Positions 12,255 through 22,867 of a DNA stretch of 64,000 bases are shown one piece after another. Origin of the DNA: Ovis canadensis (lineage: Eukaryota > Chordata > Mammalia > Artiodactyla > Bovidae). Each line of letters opens with the position of its first letter. Position 1 is the first letter of the stretch. The translations under genes and the position numbers were made by a program. The stretch is from contig NC_091257.1 in assembly GCF_042477335.2 (NCBI RefSeq), forward strand, positions 44,734,501-44,798,500, in the 5' to 3' direction. The notes beneath the pieces are model-generated. The model saw only the letters and a program-made list of their open reading frames with translations, was not told where the DNA came from and ran no database searches.

Positions 12255-12695
12255 AACCCATGCACATATGTCCAATTAATCTATGACAAAGGAGACAAGA
12301 ATATACAATGGAGAAAAGACAGTCTCTTCAATAAGTAGTGCTGGGAAAACTGGATGGCTCCATGGAAAAGAATAAAATCAGAACATTTCCTCACACCTCA
12401 TAGAAAAATAAACTCAAAATGGGTTAAAGACCTAAGTATAAGACCTGAGACCATAAAATTCCTAAAAGAGAACATAGGCAGAACAGTCTTTGACATAAAT
12501 CATATCAATGATTTTGGGGATCTGTCTCTTAAGGCAAAAGAAATAAAAGAATAAATAAACAAAAAGGATCTAATAAAACTTAAAAGCTTTCGCAGAGCAA
12601 AGGAAACCATTGACAAAACAAAAAGACAACCTACTGAATGGGAGGAAGTATTTGCCAATGATATAATGACTAAGGGGCTAATAAGAGTCTAGTTA
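12255..12695 (+). mobile_element. L1 ORF2 C-terminal fragment
   Basis: The conserved L1 segment starts at 'ctatgacaaaggagacaagaatatacaatgg'. The frame at 12354-12554 has SEHFLTPHRKINSKWVKDL and RPETIKFLKENIGR, then stops. It is a broken retrotransposon relic. Confidence 0.9.
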
Positions 12696-12794
12696 CAAAA
12701 ACAGAGAGCAGTAGAATCTCTGACATAGCCAGTATTTTCCAAACCACTTTGGAGATTTAAAAAGCCCCCATAGAAATAGATGTATAATAACTAT

Positions 12795-13140
12795 TTAAAT
12801 ATTATTTGTTGGTTTATTTGTGGTCTGTTCATCCATGAGACTCATACTCCATGAAGGGAGGAAACATTTTGTTTATTATTGTATGGTGGTGGTGGTGGTT
12901 TTGTCGCTAATTCATGACCCACTCTTGTGACCCCATGGACTGTAGCCTGCCAGGCTCCTCTGTCCATGGAATTCTCCAGGCAAGAATATTGCAGTGAGTT
13001 GCCATTTCCTTCTCCAGGGGATCTTCCCTACCCAGGGATCAGATTTGTGTCTTATCACTGTATATTCAGTGCCTAAACAATGCTTTGCTTATGGTAGCTA
13101 CTCAATGCCTGTTTGTTAATGAATGAGTGAATGAATTCAG
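12795..13140 (+). mobile_element. Ancient L2/MIR-type repeat split by a SINE
   Basis: Left part 'gactcatactccatgaagggaggaaacattttgtttattattg' and right part 'cttatcactgtatattcagtgcctaaacaatgctttgcttatggtagctactcaatgcctgtttgttaatgaatgagtgaatga' together match the 3' end typical of L2/MIR-class repeats. A Bov-A/Bov-tA SINE (12884-13044) lies between them. Confidence 0.55.
12884..13044 (-). mobile_element. Bov-tA SINE, truncated, antisense
   Basis: A (tgg)n tract precedes 'cccatggactgtagcctgccaggctcctctgtccatgg...ccatttccttctccaggggatcttcc'. The tRNA-like head is mostly missing. Confidence 0.85.
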
Positions 13141-13254
13141 CAACAGTGGCTTAGCAAAAAGGACTCTGAAGAATGAAGAAATCCTGAACAGATAGTGTAG
13201 AGTTAGATCACCTTGAGATTGCCAAAGATAATTCAGTTTGGACTTCAGGATAGA

Positions 13255-13790
13255 TAAAATATCCCCCTCTCCGCAAAGATGTCCATGTTCAAATCCGTGG
13301 AAGCTATGAATATACCATGTTACATGCCAGTGGATAATAAGGTTTCGGATGAAACTAAGGGTGCTAATTAAGTGATTTTTTTAAAAACAGTAATTACAGT
13401 TTAACTTTAATCTTCATTTCCTTGTTCAGTTGGCCATAGGATAATGAAATCACTATTTTAAACAGTCAGATTCTAAGTAAGGAGATAATCCTGGGTTTTC
13501 TGAATGGGCCCAAGTGTAATCACAAGTGTCCTTTAAAGTGACAAAGGGAGGTAGAAGAGGAGGTCAGAGTCAGAGAGATTTGAATATGCTGTGCTGCTGA
13601 CTTTAAAGATGAAGAAAGGGGCCATGGTTCAAGGGGCACAGGCCACCTCCAGCAGTTGGAACATACATGGTAACAGGTTTTCCTGTGGAGCTTCTGGAGG
13701 AATACAACCCTTCTAACACTGATTTTAACCCAGTGAGACCCCTTTCAGACTTCTGACCTGCAGAACTTGGAGATGTCTTCCTTTATATTG
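13255..13790 (+). mobile_element. Ancient interspersed repeat, family not named
   Basis: Contains 'atgtccatgttcaaatccgtggaa', 'gggcccaagtgtaatcacaagtgtcc', 'gaagaaaggggccatgg' and 'ttttaacccagtgagacccctttcagacttctgacctgcagaac'. This is the layout of a widespread old mammalian repeat. The same family appears split at 24560-24740 and 25590-25800. Confidence 0.55.
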
Positions 13791-14290
13791 GATATGAGCA
13801 TGTGATTCAGATCTGACCAACTAGACCATTGCATTTGTCTGGTCATCATTATTAGTGAAGGGTGGGACTTACCTGAGTCGATTAAAAGGAAAAGACTTTT
13901 TCTGGGACCTTTGGGAGAGAGAGTTATGGGCTTGAACCCTAAAGATGTGGGGAGCCATCTTATCACCATGGAGAGCCAGAAACTGAAGGCAACATGAGGA
14001 GCTCAGAGCCAAGAAAGGGAGACAGATTGGATATCCAGGTCAAGCTGCTCCTGACTTTTTCCATGACATGAGCCAAGAAATATTTTTTGCATAAGCCAGA
14101 ATTGGGTTCTGGCTTTAAATTTAGTTTTCCAATTCTGTTAGTGAGTTTTTAGTAAAGAGGCAGAGCAAAGTGAGAGAAACAAATTCAGTCTTTTATAGTT
14201 TTTATATACATTTACATATATTCTCATCATAGAGTGTATGTTCAGCCAGTCCCAACCAGTCCCTTTTTCATTTTTATAAAGATCTGAGGT
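13791..14290. other. Intergenic, no gene recognised
   Basis: The antisense frame at 13745-13969 crosses the end of the ancient repeat and has no domain. Nothing else is recognised. Confidence 0.4.
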
Positions 14291-14295
14291 TTTTT

Positions 14296-14612
14296 GTTGT
14301 TGTTGTTCAGTTGCTAAGTTATATCTGACTCTTTGTGACCCCATGGACCACAGCGTGCCAAGCTCCCATCCTTCACAATCTCCCAGAGTTTGCTCAGATG
14401 TATGTCCACTGAATTGGTGATGCTATTTAACCATCTCATCCTCTGCTGTCCCCTTCTCATTTTGCCTTAAATCTTTCCCAGCATTAGGGCCTTTTCCAAT
14501 GGCTTAGCTGTTTGCATCAGGTGGCCAAAGTATTGGAGTTTCAGTTTCACCATCGGTCCTTCCAATGAATATTCAAGGTTGATTTCCTTTAGAATTGACT
14601 GGTTTGACTTAA
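14296..14612 (-). mobile_element. BovB LINE 3' fragment, antisense
   Basis: Inverted BovB 3' end: gttgttgttcagttgctaag, ctctttgtgaccccatgg, catctcatcctctgctgtcccc, ggtggccaaagtattggag. It is truncated on the right near 'ctggtttgactt'. Confidence 0.9.
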
Positions 14613-14619
14613 GGCACCC

Positions 14620-15440
14620 CTTTTCCAAGCACCTCTGATTGTAGCTCTTTGTAGACAGGCAGTCAGCCTGAATCTGTGTGACCCTTAGTTTCAAGATTGT
14701 ATCAGGAAGGCAGGACTATAGAGATATTGGGATATTTGTTACAACTTTGCTGTAACAAATCTTTCATCTTTGTGTGTTCCTCATGATGCTATTTATTAGC
14801 ATAATTAAACTCTTCATTATTTGAAAACATTAGCTAATAAACACTTTAAATATTACCAGGAGGTCATTTTTAAAGTGCAATACTTTTTAAAAAATGATTT
14901 GTCTTCACTAAGTAATTTTGCTTGGTTTTCTTATGGTTCATCCATATTTAACTAACATATTTCTTAAAAACTCATGAACATGATCTTATACATTGTTGTT
15001 AAGTCACTAAGTCATATCCAACTCTGCAAGCCCTTGGTGTTTGAAAGGGCCCTGCTGCTAAAGACCAGCTGCTTGTTACTGCAGGATGTGGACCCAGTTG
15101 TTGATCTTCTAGCTTTTCAAGAGGGCATAAATCTTGATATTTTTGTGCAGCTCCAAAACTTTGCATATAGGAATCAGATTATGATGTAAAAAAATACTTT
15201 ATGGGCTGAATCAATCCCCAACAAGAGAAGTCAAGTCCATAGGCTACACTATGTCTCCCAGACCACAAGCTTGTCTTTCCAGAATACACTGATTCGTCTC
15301 CTGCATCAAGAGATGGCATCGGCTTCAGTTTGATCATCAATCCAATTGTGTTCACTGTGCTGGTATTTCATTTTCACATGCTTTGGGATATTATTAACCC
15401 TGACATGGCCAATAAGTACAAAGGTTATGACACTGTTAAA
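14620..15440. other. Intergenic with an unassigned compact segment
   Basis: 14990-15025 resembles the start of an antisense BovB/Bov-A end (ttgttgttaagtcactaagtcatatccaactct), then the similarity stops. 15030-15440 holds short plus-strand frames, one from 14974 to 15189 and another running 15245-15440 that ends in a hydrophobic stretch. I cannot assign them. They could be a decayed pseudogene or chance. Confidence 0.35.
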
Positions 15441-15445
15441 AACAT

Positions 15446-15714
15446 TGCTGCTGCTACTGCTAAGTCACCTCAGTCGTGTCCGACTCTGTGTGACCCCATA
15501 AATGGCAGCCCACCAGGCTCCCCCATCCCTGGGATTCTCCAGGCAAGAACACTGGAGTGGGTTGCCATTTCCTTCCCCAATGCATGAAAGTGAAAAGTGA
15601 AAGTGAAGTCACTCAGTCGGGTCTGACTCTTACCGACCCCGTGGACTGCAGCCTACCAGGCTCCTCCATCCATGGGGTTTTCCAGGCAAGAGTACTGGAG
15701 TGGGGTGCCATTGC
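15446..15714 (-). mobile_element. Bov-A2 SINE (dimeric), antisense
   Basis: Two head-to-tail Bov-A units in inverted orientation. Each runs from a 'cactcagtcg...ccgactct' type start to 'ggagtgggttgccatt', joined by 'tgcatgaaagtgaaaagtgaaagtgaag'. This linker is characteristic of Bov-A2. Confidence 0.9.
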
Positions 15715-15750
15715 CAAAACACTAGTAATTGCTGAAACTCTGGGTAATTA

Positions 15751-17061
15751 CTGTTGTTGTTGTTCAGTCCCTAAGTTGTGTCCAACTCTTTGCGACTCCA
15801 TGGACTACAGCATGCCAGGCTTCCCTGTCCCTCACCATCTCCCTGAATTCTTCCAAATTCATGTCCATTAAATCAGTGATGTCATCCAACCATCTCGTCC
15901 TCTGCCACCCTCTTCTCCTTTTGCCTTCAATCTTTCCCAGCACCAGTCTTTTCCAATGAGTCAGCTCTTTACATCTGGTGGCCAAAGCATAGGAGTTTCA
16001 GCTTCAGCTTTAGTCCTTTCAGTGAATATTCAGAGTTTGTTTTCCTTAGGATTGACTGGTTTGATCTTCTTGCCGTTCAAGGGACTCTCAAGAATCTTCT
16101 CTAGCACCACAATTCAAAAGCATCAGTTATTCAGCATTCAGCCTTCTTTATGGTCCAACTTTCACATCTGTACGTGACTACTGGAAAAACCATAGATTTG
16201 ACTATACAGACCTTTGTCGGCAAAGTGATGTCTTTGATTTTTAATACACTGTCTAGGTTTGTCATATCCTTCCTTCCAAGAAACAAGCATCTTCTAAATT
16301 CACGGCTGCAGTCACCATCTACAGTGATTTTGGAGCCCAAGAAGAGAAAACTCTGTCACTGCTTCCACTTTTCCCCCATTTATTTGCCATGAAGTGATGA
16401 GACCAGATGCCATGATCTTGGTTTTTTAAATGTTGAGTTTTAAGCCAGCTTTGTCACTCTCCTCCTTCACCTTCATCAAGAGGCTCTTTAGTTCCTCTTC
16501 ACTTTCTGCCAGTGGAGTGGTATCATCTGCATATCAGAGATTGTTGGTATTTCCCTGGCAGCCTTAATTCCAGCTTGTATCTCATCCAGCCTCATATTTC
16601 ACACGATGTACTCTGGATACAAGTTAAATAAACAGGGTAACAATATACAACCTTGTCATACTTCTTTTCTGATTTTGAACCAGTCAGTTGTTCAATGTAA
16701 GGTTCTAACTGTTGCTTTTTGACCTGCATATACATTTCTCAGGAGATGGGTAATATGGTCTGGTATTCCCATGTCTTTAAGAATTTCCCACAATTTGTTG
16801 TGATCCACACAGTCAAACACTTTTGAGTAGTCAATGAAACAGAAGTAGATGTTTTCCTGGAATTCCCGTGCTTTTGCTGTGATCCAATGAATGTTGGCAG
16901 TTTGATCTCTGGTTCCTCTGCTTTTTCTAAACCCAGGTTGTACATCTGGAAGTTCTTGATTCAAGTACTCCTGAAGCCTAACTTGAAGGATTTTGAGCAT
17001 AATCTTACTAACAAGGGAAGTGAATGCAATTGTCTGGTATTTTGAACATTCTTTAGCACGG
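15751..17061 (-). mobile_element. BovB LINE, 1.3 kb with part of the RT domain, antisense
   Basis: Inverted BovB from its 3' end (gttgttgttcagtccctaagttgtg) into the reverse transcriptase. The frame at 16692-17000 reads through LPDVQPGFRKSRGTRDQ, then ENIYFCFIDYSKVFDCVDHN. That includes the FIDYSKVFD motif carrying the first RT catalytic aspartate. Stops and frameshifts separate this from the C-terminal part (15764-15985). It is inactive. Confidence 0.93.
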
Positions 17062-17325
17062 ATAATTGTTAGTCAAATCCATTTCACCTAGCTCCAGTAA
17101 TCAAGGTCGTTTAAGATTCCTGTGTCCTCCAAGCAGCATGTAGCCTATACAGTAAGGCGTTTGCCTGAGGTGTTGTCTAGAAACTTGGAGTCAGCTGCAT
17201 ATCATTGGAGCTGAGCTGGTTAATACTGATTGGGACCGCTAAGCCTCCACCTGGGCCTGTGTGAGCATCATTTTGTTCTCAGAGGGCTGAAAACTCCACC
17301 CTCAAATCATGCTAAGCACCTCCAT
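17062..17325. other. Intergenic, possible old LTR-like sequence
   Basis: Text such as 'gtgtgagcatcattttgttctcagagggctgaaaactccaccctc' is interrupted by the L1 at 17330 and may continue at 17545-17810. An LTR origin is only a guess. Confidence 0.25.
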
Positions 17326-17329
17326 TTTT

Positions 17330-17540
17330 AAGATTCAAGTATAGCTGGTTTACAGTGTTGCGTTGATTTCTGCTGTGCAACAAAGCGATTCAGTCATATG
17401 CATACGCATTCTTTTCATATTCTTTTCCATTATGGTTTGTCACAGGGTATAGAATATAGTTCCCTGTGCCATTTAGTAGGATTTTGTTGTTTATCCATCC
17501 TGTATATAATAGTTTGCATTTACTAATTGCAAACTCCAGT
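17330..17540 (-). mobile_element. L1 3' UTR fragment, antisense
   Basis: Contains 'tcaagtatagctggtttacagtgttg', 'gttgatttctgctgtgcaacaaagcgattcagtcatatg', 'ggtttgtcacagggtatagaatatagttccctgtgcc' and 'ttgtttatccatcctgtatat'. This is a well-known L1 3' UTR in inverted orientation. Confidence 0.87.
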
Positions 17541-17811
17541 TTTGAACGTGCAGAGCCCCGTAGCTTAGTTACACCTCCACAGAACCATGATGATGACCAC
17601 ACCTTCTCCCAGTCACTTTTCCCCACATTTCCCACACCTCAGACTTCTCTGCTGCCTTATCCGAAGGATACCCTGAACCTCTGGTCTTCAGGGAGGTAGA
17701 CCTAAGACCTGTTTTTTCTTGACTGCCTAATGAACAAACCCTCAGTGCAAACCTTTGCATCTCAGCATTTTGCTCACTGCACATCTAGCTGAATGAACCT
17801 GGTCCGGTAGT

Positions 17812-18122
17812 GCTTTTTTTTTTTAATTTTTAAAATTAATTAATTTATTTTAATTGGAAGATAATTATTTTACAGAGTGAAGTAAGTCAGAAAGACAAAT
17901 ATTGTGTATGAATGCATATAAATGGCATTTAGAAAGATGGTACCAACAATCCTATGTGCAGGGCAGCAAAGGAGATGCAGATGTAAAGAACAGACTTTTG
18001 GACTTGGGGAGAAGGTGAGGGTGAAATGATTTGAGACAATAGCATTGAAACATATACATTACCACATGTAAAGTAGATGACCAGTGTGAGTTCAACATAT
18101 GAAGCAGAACACCCAAAGCTGG
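17812..18122. mobile_element. L1 3' end with inverted 5' part (twin-priming type)
   Basis: 17812-17872 is a T tract plus 'attaatttattttaattggaagataattattttac', the inverted L1 3' terminus. At about 17873 the orientation flips to plus: 'agagtgaagtaagtcagaaagac...aaagatggtacc...ggacttttgg' type text, then 'accagtgtgagttc'. The opposite orientation of adjoining L1 parts fits a 5' inversion formed during insertion. Confidence 0.7.
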
Positions 18123-18124
18123 TA

Positions 18125-19660
18125 ATGTTGTGATGGGAGGATATTAGAGAAAAGACAACACAAGGAAATGGGGAGAAAAGAACAAAAATCGCACCTATGT
18201 TGTGGATGAATTATTTGGGAATAAATATGGTTCTGAAGGAGAAAGACTCCTAAAATGTGAAAAGTCTATGATATACAACTTTCAACATTAGCAAAATAAA
18301 AAAATAGATAAAATAGGAAAATTTTGAGTGTTGGCTGTAGGATTCAACCTACAAAATAGATATCTATTAACCTAAAACTTTCCAGGAGAAGGCTAGCAAT
18401 TTGTTGAACTTAAAGATTATACATTTAGTCCATTTGTTTTCCTCTAAGCAACCTGGGAAGTAAATTGGATAGTAGATCATGTTTTAGCCCAGTTAAGATA
18501 CTGTTTTATACTCAAGTTGAAACTTTTCCATTTCAAAATGACTTTACGTGCCAGAATAATTCTTCATCATTAATCAAACAGTGCAGGTAGACAGATAAGA
18601 GAGAAAGAGAAGGGATGACAAATCCTCTGATGATTCCAGCAAAGGTTTGGCTATTTGAGGAGCATTAATGCTGGCCACACTCACAGCCATGAGCCACCAT
18701 CCCTGGATGACCTCAGCTTGGATTATCAGGCTGCTGGTCCCTGAAGTTATTAAAGCGAGAGGAGCACAGGCATCAAAGAGGAACAGACAAAAAGACCAGA
18801 TGTTTTTGAACCATTTAAAAAAGGCACACCACAAAATCTTATCAGAAGCTCTAATAGTGTCCAATAGTTAACTGCTGTGCAAGATTTAGTGTCTCTAAGA
18901 TCTTCCAATTTTAGTTAACAGCATCTTCCTGGTCAATAAATTTAGGGCAAAAAGTTTTAAGAGCATGAATCAGCCGTTGAATTTCCTCTCTGAAAACACC
19001 CAGGATTCTTCCTTTCCAAATAAAACCCACACCATCCGAAAACTCACGCATTTTCAAACAGCACAATGGCTGCATGATGGAAGCGGCTATGTTACATAGT
19101 CCCAGCTGCTTCTCCAGCCACGGAACTTAACTCTCTCCAGATGTAACCCTTCACTCCTTCTCCCTCCTCATAATTTTTGTCTCGACTAAAACACAACTAA
19201 AAGAGAGTTTTGTTTTTTTTTTCCCCTCATGTGACCTCAGAAGCAGGAGACACTGAATTTCAGCTACAGGGATAGCACACTTGTTGAGTGTACTTTCTCT
19301 TCTGCTCCTTGGAGAGATACATAAGGGGAAAAAAGTATTATGACAGAAAAAGAAGACTTGAAGTCCTCAAAAACACAAGATCAAAAAAACTTGTAATAAC
19401 TTTTATCACAGGAAAATCTTGGTCAAAACAAAACACAAGATGTCATTGTGTCTCTTTGTGGAACATATCTTATAAATAGACATGTTTCTTTGACTGGAGA
19501 AGGGTCTGAAGTCCAAAGGAGGAGTTTCTTTTACAGTTAACCAAGCAACTTCAGTCTTGTAATACTGTCATTATAGTAACAGTTATAGTAACAGTTCTGA
19601 AAGAAAGGTCCTCTGAAGATGACAACATTTTAAAGAATGGAAAAGTTACTTTTATGCTGA
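18125..19660. other. Intergenic with unassigned minus-strand frames
   Basis: The minus strand holds two open frames: 18574-18864 (96 codons, rich in hydrophobic residues, e.g. WWLMAVSVASINAPQIAKP) and about 18911-19051 (47 codons, with MREFSDGVGFIWKG and VFREEIQRLIHAL). They lie in different frames separated by stops. Neither is recognised. A decayed processed pseudogene is possible. The rest of the interval shows nothing nameable. Confidence 0.35.
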
Positions 19661-19661
19661 A

Positions 19662-20139
19662 GGTGAAAGTGAAAGTTGCTTAGTCATGTCCGACTCTTTG
19701 CGACCCTATTGTCTATACAGTCTTTGGAATTCTCTAGGCCAGAATCGGAGAAGGCAATGGCACCCCACTCCAGTACTCTTGTCTGGAAAATCCCATGGAT
19801 GGAGGAGCCTGGTAGGCTGCAGTCCATGGGATCGCGAAGAGTTGGACACGACTGAGCGACTTCACTTTCCCTTTTCATTTTCATGCATTGGAGAAGGAAA
19901 TGGCAACCCACTCCAGTGTTCTCGCCTGGAGAATCCCAGGGACAGGGGAGCTTGGTGGGCTGCTGTCTATGGGGTCGCACAGAGCCGGACATGACTGAAG
20001 CAACTTAGCAGTCGCAGCAGGCCAGAATACTGGAGTGGGTAGCTTTTCCCTTCTCCAGGGGATCTTCCCAAGCCAGGGATCAAACCCAGTCTCCCACATT
20101 GCAGATGGATTCTTTACCAGCTGAGCCACAAGGGAAGCC
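19662..20139 (-). mobile_element. Bov-tA SINE, antisense, split by a Bov-A2 SINE
   Basis: The Bov-A end (gtgaaagttgcttagtcatgtccgactctttgcgac) is at 19665-19745. The remainder, with inverted B box 'gggatcaaacccagtctcc' and terminal 'gctgagccacaagggaagcc', is at 20029-20139. The gap is a complete Bov-A2. Confidence 0.93.
19746..20018 (+). mobile_element. Bov-A2 SINE nested in a Bov-tA
   Basis: Two Bov-A units (ggagaaggcaatggcaccccactccagtactcttg and ggagaaggaaatggcaacccactccagtgttctcg) joined by 'cattttcatgcatt'. It ends 'actgaagcaacttagcagtcgcagc'. A perfect target duplication aggccagaat flanks it at 19736-19745 and 20019-20028. Confidence 0.95.
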
Positions 20140-20140
20140 T

Positions 20141-20259
20141 AAGAATACTGGAGTGGGTAGCCTGTCCCTTCTCCAGTGGATCTTCCTGACCCAGGAATTG
20201 AACCAGGGTCTCCTGCATTGCAGGGGGATTCTTTACCAACTGAGCTATCATGGAACCCC
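20141..20259 (-). repeat. Tandem second copy of a SINE head segment
   Basis: A 119-bp segment (agaatactggagtgggtagcc...accaactgagctatcatggaacccc) repeats, with divergence, the preceding 20023-20139 stretch (agaatactggagtgggtagct...accagctgagccacaagggaagcct). Both are the 5' half of a Bov-tA in inverted orientation, joined head to tail. Confidence 0.85.
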
Positions 20260-20376
20260 ACTTTTATGCTAGCTTCCTTGTTTATAGTCCTATTCATATA
20301 TATTCCTGATACTTGCCCATACAAATTTCCAAAAAAAAAAATGCTCAATACATTTATGTGTGTACGTGTACATTCG

Positions 20377-20595
20377 CGCATGCTCAGTTGCTTCAGTTGT
20401 GTCTGACTTTTTGCGACCTTATGGACCGTAGCCTGCCAGTCTCCTCTGTCCATTGGATTCTCTGGGCAAGAATACTGGAAAGGGTTGCCATGCCCTCCTC
20501 CAGGGGATCTTCCCCACCCAGGGACTGAACCTGCATTTCCTGCAGCTCCTGCATTGAGGAAGGATTCTTTTACCACTGAGCCGCTGGGGAAGCCT
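20377..20595 (-). mobile_element. Bov-tA SINE, antisense
   Basis: Contains gctcagttgcttcagttgtgtctgac, ccatgccctcctccaggggatcttcc and 'accactgagccgctggggaagcc'. It is flanked by tg/ta-rich sequence on both sides. Confidence 0.9.
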
Positions 20596-20599
20596 GTGT

Positions 20600-21870
20600 G
20601 TGTATATATGTGATACTTCATTATACTTAAGTCATATTGTGTAGCCCGAGGGGTATTTTTCCCTCTTCTGCCTGGAACCCTTCTCTAGTATATATGTATA
20701 TTATAGAGAATTATCCTAGGATTTTCTCCAGATCTGGCACATAACTGGCAGTGGGGGGTGGGGGGCGGGTGGGGAATGAAGAGAATCTCTTCCCTGCTCT
20801 GCCTCCAGGTGACTGTGGCCCCTCCTATCCCAGGGGATTCCTGGCCAGGCCCCCTCCGTGGGACACTGCTCCTTTTCACAAGCTGTAGTGGGGTTGGGTG
20901 TCAGGGCATGTCCCGCCTCTCTTTTTTGGCCCTGCACCTTCATCCTCCAGGGGAACTGCATAGAATTGAGGCTGAGAGTGGACTCTGGTTCCCTGCAAGC
21001 TTGTCCTGCTCTCAGATGAGCTACTTACATTATTATATATATTACTGGCTTGGCCAAAAATTTTGTTTGAGTCTTAACATCTCATGGAAAAATACTGGTC
21101 AACCCAGTATTTCTCATGAATCTACAGGTTGGCAGGGGATAAGCTGATTCACACTGGACTTGGGTGGGTCCTCCTGGGATGGGGAGGTTAACTCTGGCAT
21201 GTCCTTCTCATGGGAATGGCTGAGTTAATGAAAAGCAAATCTTATTATGCATGGGGTATTTTTCAGGCCTCTGCTACCTGTCCATCTGGTAACATCCCAG
21301 GGCCCAAGGCATGGGATGGTGAACTCAGAATCACACATAGAGAAGGATAGGGGGCCTTAAAGCTAGGTGTCAAAGAGCACAGGTAGAAGGCGGAGTGAAG
21401 AACTGGGACCATTTGTGCAGTCTGTCCTTGAAGGGCAGGTTAAGTGGATTAAGACAAGGTCCTCATAGGGATTCCTGTTTCCTTCCTCACTCCCTCGTCC
21501 TCAGTTCTATCCCAACACAAAGCTTCCCGGTTCTGATCTCCATGTTGCCAGTCTCAGCTACCTCACTGGAACCTTTCTCAGTCACTGGACCTCCCCACGG
21601 TGCCCATCCTGCTCCAGAGCACATTTCTCAAGTCTGAGCATCCACACTGGAAGAATGCACCTCAGGAGGGTGTGCAGTACCTTCTGAGTCTGCACGTGCG
21701 GTTCCCTTCCATGTTGTCTACCAGCATTCATTGTAGACTCTCCTCTGTACACACACACAGACACACACACATCCCTTCCTATTCCTAAGGATAGATACGA
21801 ATTCTGAAGACAGTGTGATCCAAACACTCAAGGAGAAAGTAAAATGCCTTCTGTATCTATTTTTTTCTGC
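20600..21870. other. Intergenic, GC-rich patch, no gene recognised
   Basis: Includes a G-rich tract at 20753-20774 and a short (ac)n run near 21750-21768. The frame at 20758-21147 (129 codons) has no recognisable domain and no splice or promoter context. I do not annotate it as a gene. Confidence 0.4.
20753..20774 (+). other. G-quadruplex-type tract
   Basis: G runs of 6, 6, 3 and 4 separated by single bases (T, C, T) meet the usual G-quadruplex pattern with very short loops on the plus strand. No regulatory context is visible. Confidence 0.7.
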
Positions 21871-21873
21871 AAG

Positions 21874-22022
21874 AGACGTGGATTTGATCCTTGAATCGGG
21901 AAGATCCCCTGGAGGAGGGAATGGCAGCCCACTCCAGTACTCTTGCCTGGAGAATCCCATGGACAGAGGAGCCTGGCGGGCTACAGTCCATGGAGCCGCA
22001 AGAGCTGGTCATGACAGCACCT
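21874..22022 (+). mobile_element. Bov-tA SINE, 5'-truncated
   Basis: From 'gacgtggatttgatccttgaatcggg' through 'agcctggcgggctacagtccatgg' to 'tcatgacagcacc'. It lacks the first part of the tRNA-like head. Confidence 0.88.
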
Positions 22023-22404
22023 AAACCATCACCACACCAGTCCTTCATTAGCTCTAGTTTCCAAAAGTGAAAACTCCCAAGTAGTAAGATTGGTAGACAG
22101 CTATTGTTTGAAGCCTTGGGAGAATATTATATGAGGTCACAGTTTTCTGAAATAAAACCAAAAAATTTGATCTGGAAACTTAAAGTGTCATTTAGGTTTC
22201 TAACCAATAGCTTTTTTGGTGTGAAGAGAACTACTTAAGATACACTGTTCTCAAACTCTAAAATCCCTTAGACTTTGCAAGTTAGCTTCAATCTTGGCAA
22301 ATGACCTAAAGAATGAGTTTCTCTATCAACTTATTCTAATAATTAAAATCAGTTAGTCACTCATTTAAACTACTCATTAAAACTAATCTCTAGTCATTAA
22401 AACT

Positions 22405-22547
22405 AGTCACTCAGTTGTGTCTGACTCTTTGCGACCCCGTGGACTGCAGCACACCAGGCCTCCCTGACCGTCACCAACTCCCGGAGCTTGCTCAAACTCA
22501 TGGCCATCAGGTCAGTGGTGCCATCGCCATCTCATCCTCTGTTGTCA
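22405..22547 (-). mobile_element. BovB LINE 3' end, short, antisense
   Basis: Contains gtcactcagttgtgtctgac, ctttgcgaccccgtggactg, caccaactcccggagcttgctc and catctcatcctctgttgtc. Heavily 5'-truncated. Confidence 0.88.
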
Positions 22548-22549
22548 AA

Positions 22550-22865
22550 CAGCCTGTATATAACTGTAGGGGTTGAAAAATGTTGAGAATATTTTATCAC
22601 ATGCATGAATATAAATAGAATTCAGAAAGTAAAAGGGGACAAAAGTTCTGTGGTTCTGATTTCTGTCTCTCTGTAAACTAGATGAATGATACTGCTTTGT
22701 ACTTTTATACTAGAAGCCCTCATATTTTAAATTTTCTGGCTCTGGGAGAATCTGAAAGGGATCATCAAGCTTATGGAAAACTATTTTAACCTCATTTTCT
22801 TAAATGGTTCCTTCTCTACATTCGACATGGAATAGAGTAGTTACTTTCAACTTCTTGAAAATGGC
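22550..22865. other. Intergenic, nothing recognised
   Basis: AT-rich sequence without a nameable repeat or gene. Confidence 0.4.
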
Positions 22866-22867
22866 AG

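Noticed and set aside
17150..17200. 'ttgcctgaggtg' stretch considered as the end of the ITGA8 coding sequence
   Set aside because: The translation does not match the integrin tail. The true last exon is at 32470-32556.
17062..17810. Possible endogenous retrovirus LTR split by an L1
   Set aside because: Only the general look suggests it. No paired LTR, primer-binding site or retroviral coding remnant was found.
20139..20621. 160-codon minus-strand frame
   Set aside because: Runs through two Bov-tA SINEs and their spacer. No protein domain.
20758..21147. 129-codon plus-strand frame in a GC-rich patch
   Set aside because: No domain, no splice or promoter context. The opposite strand is also open (20716-20961), so composition explains it.
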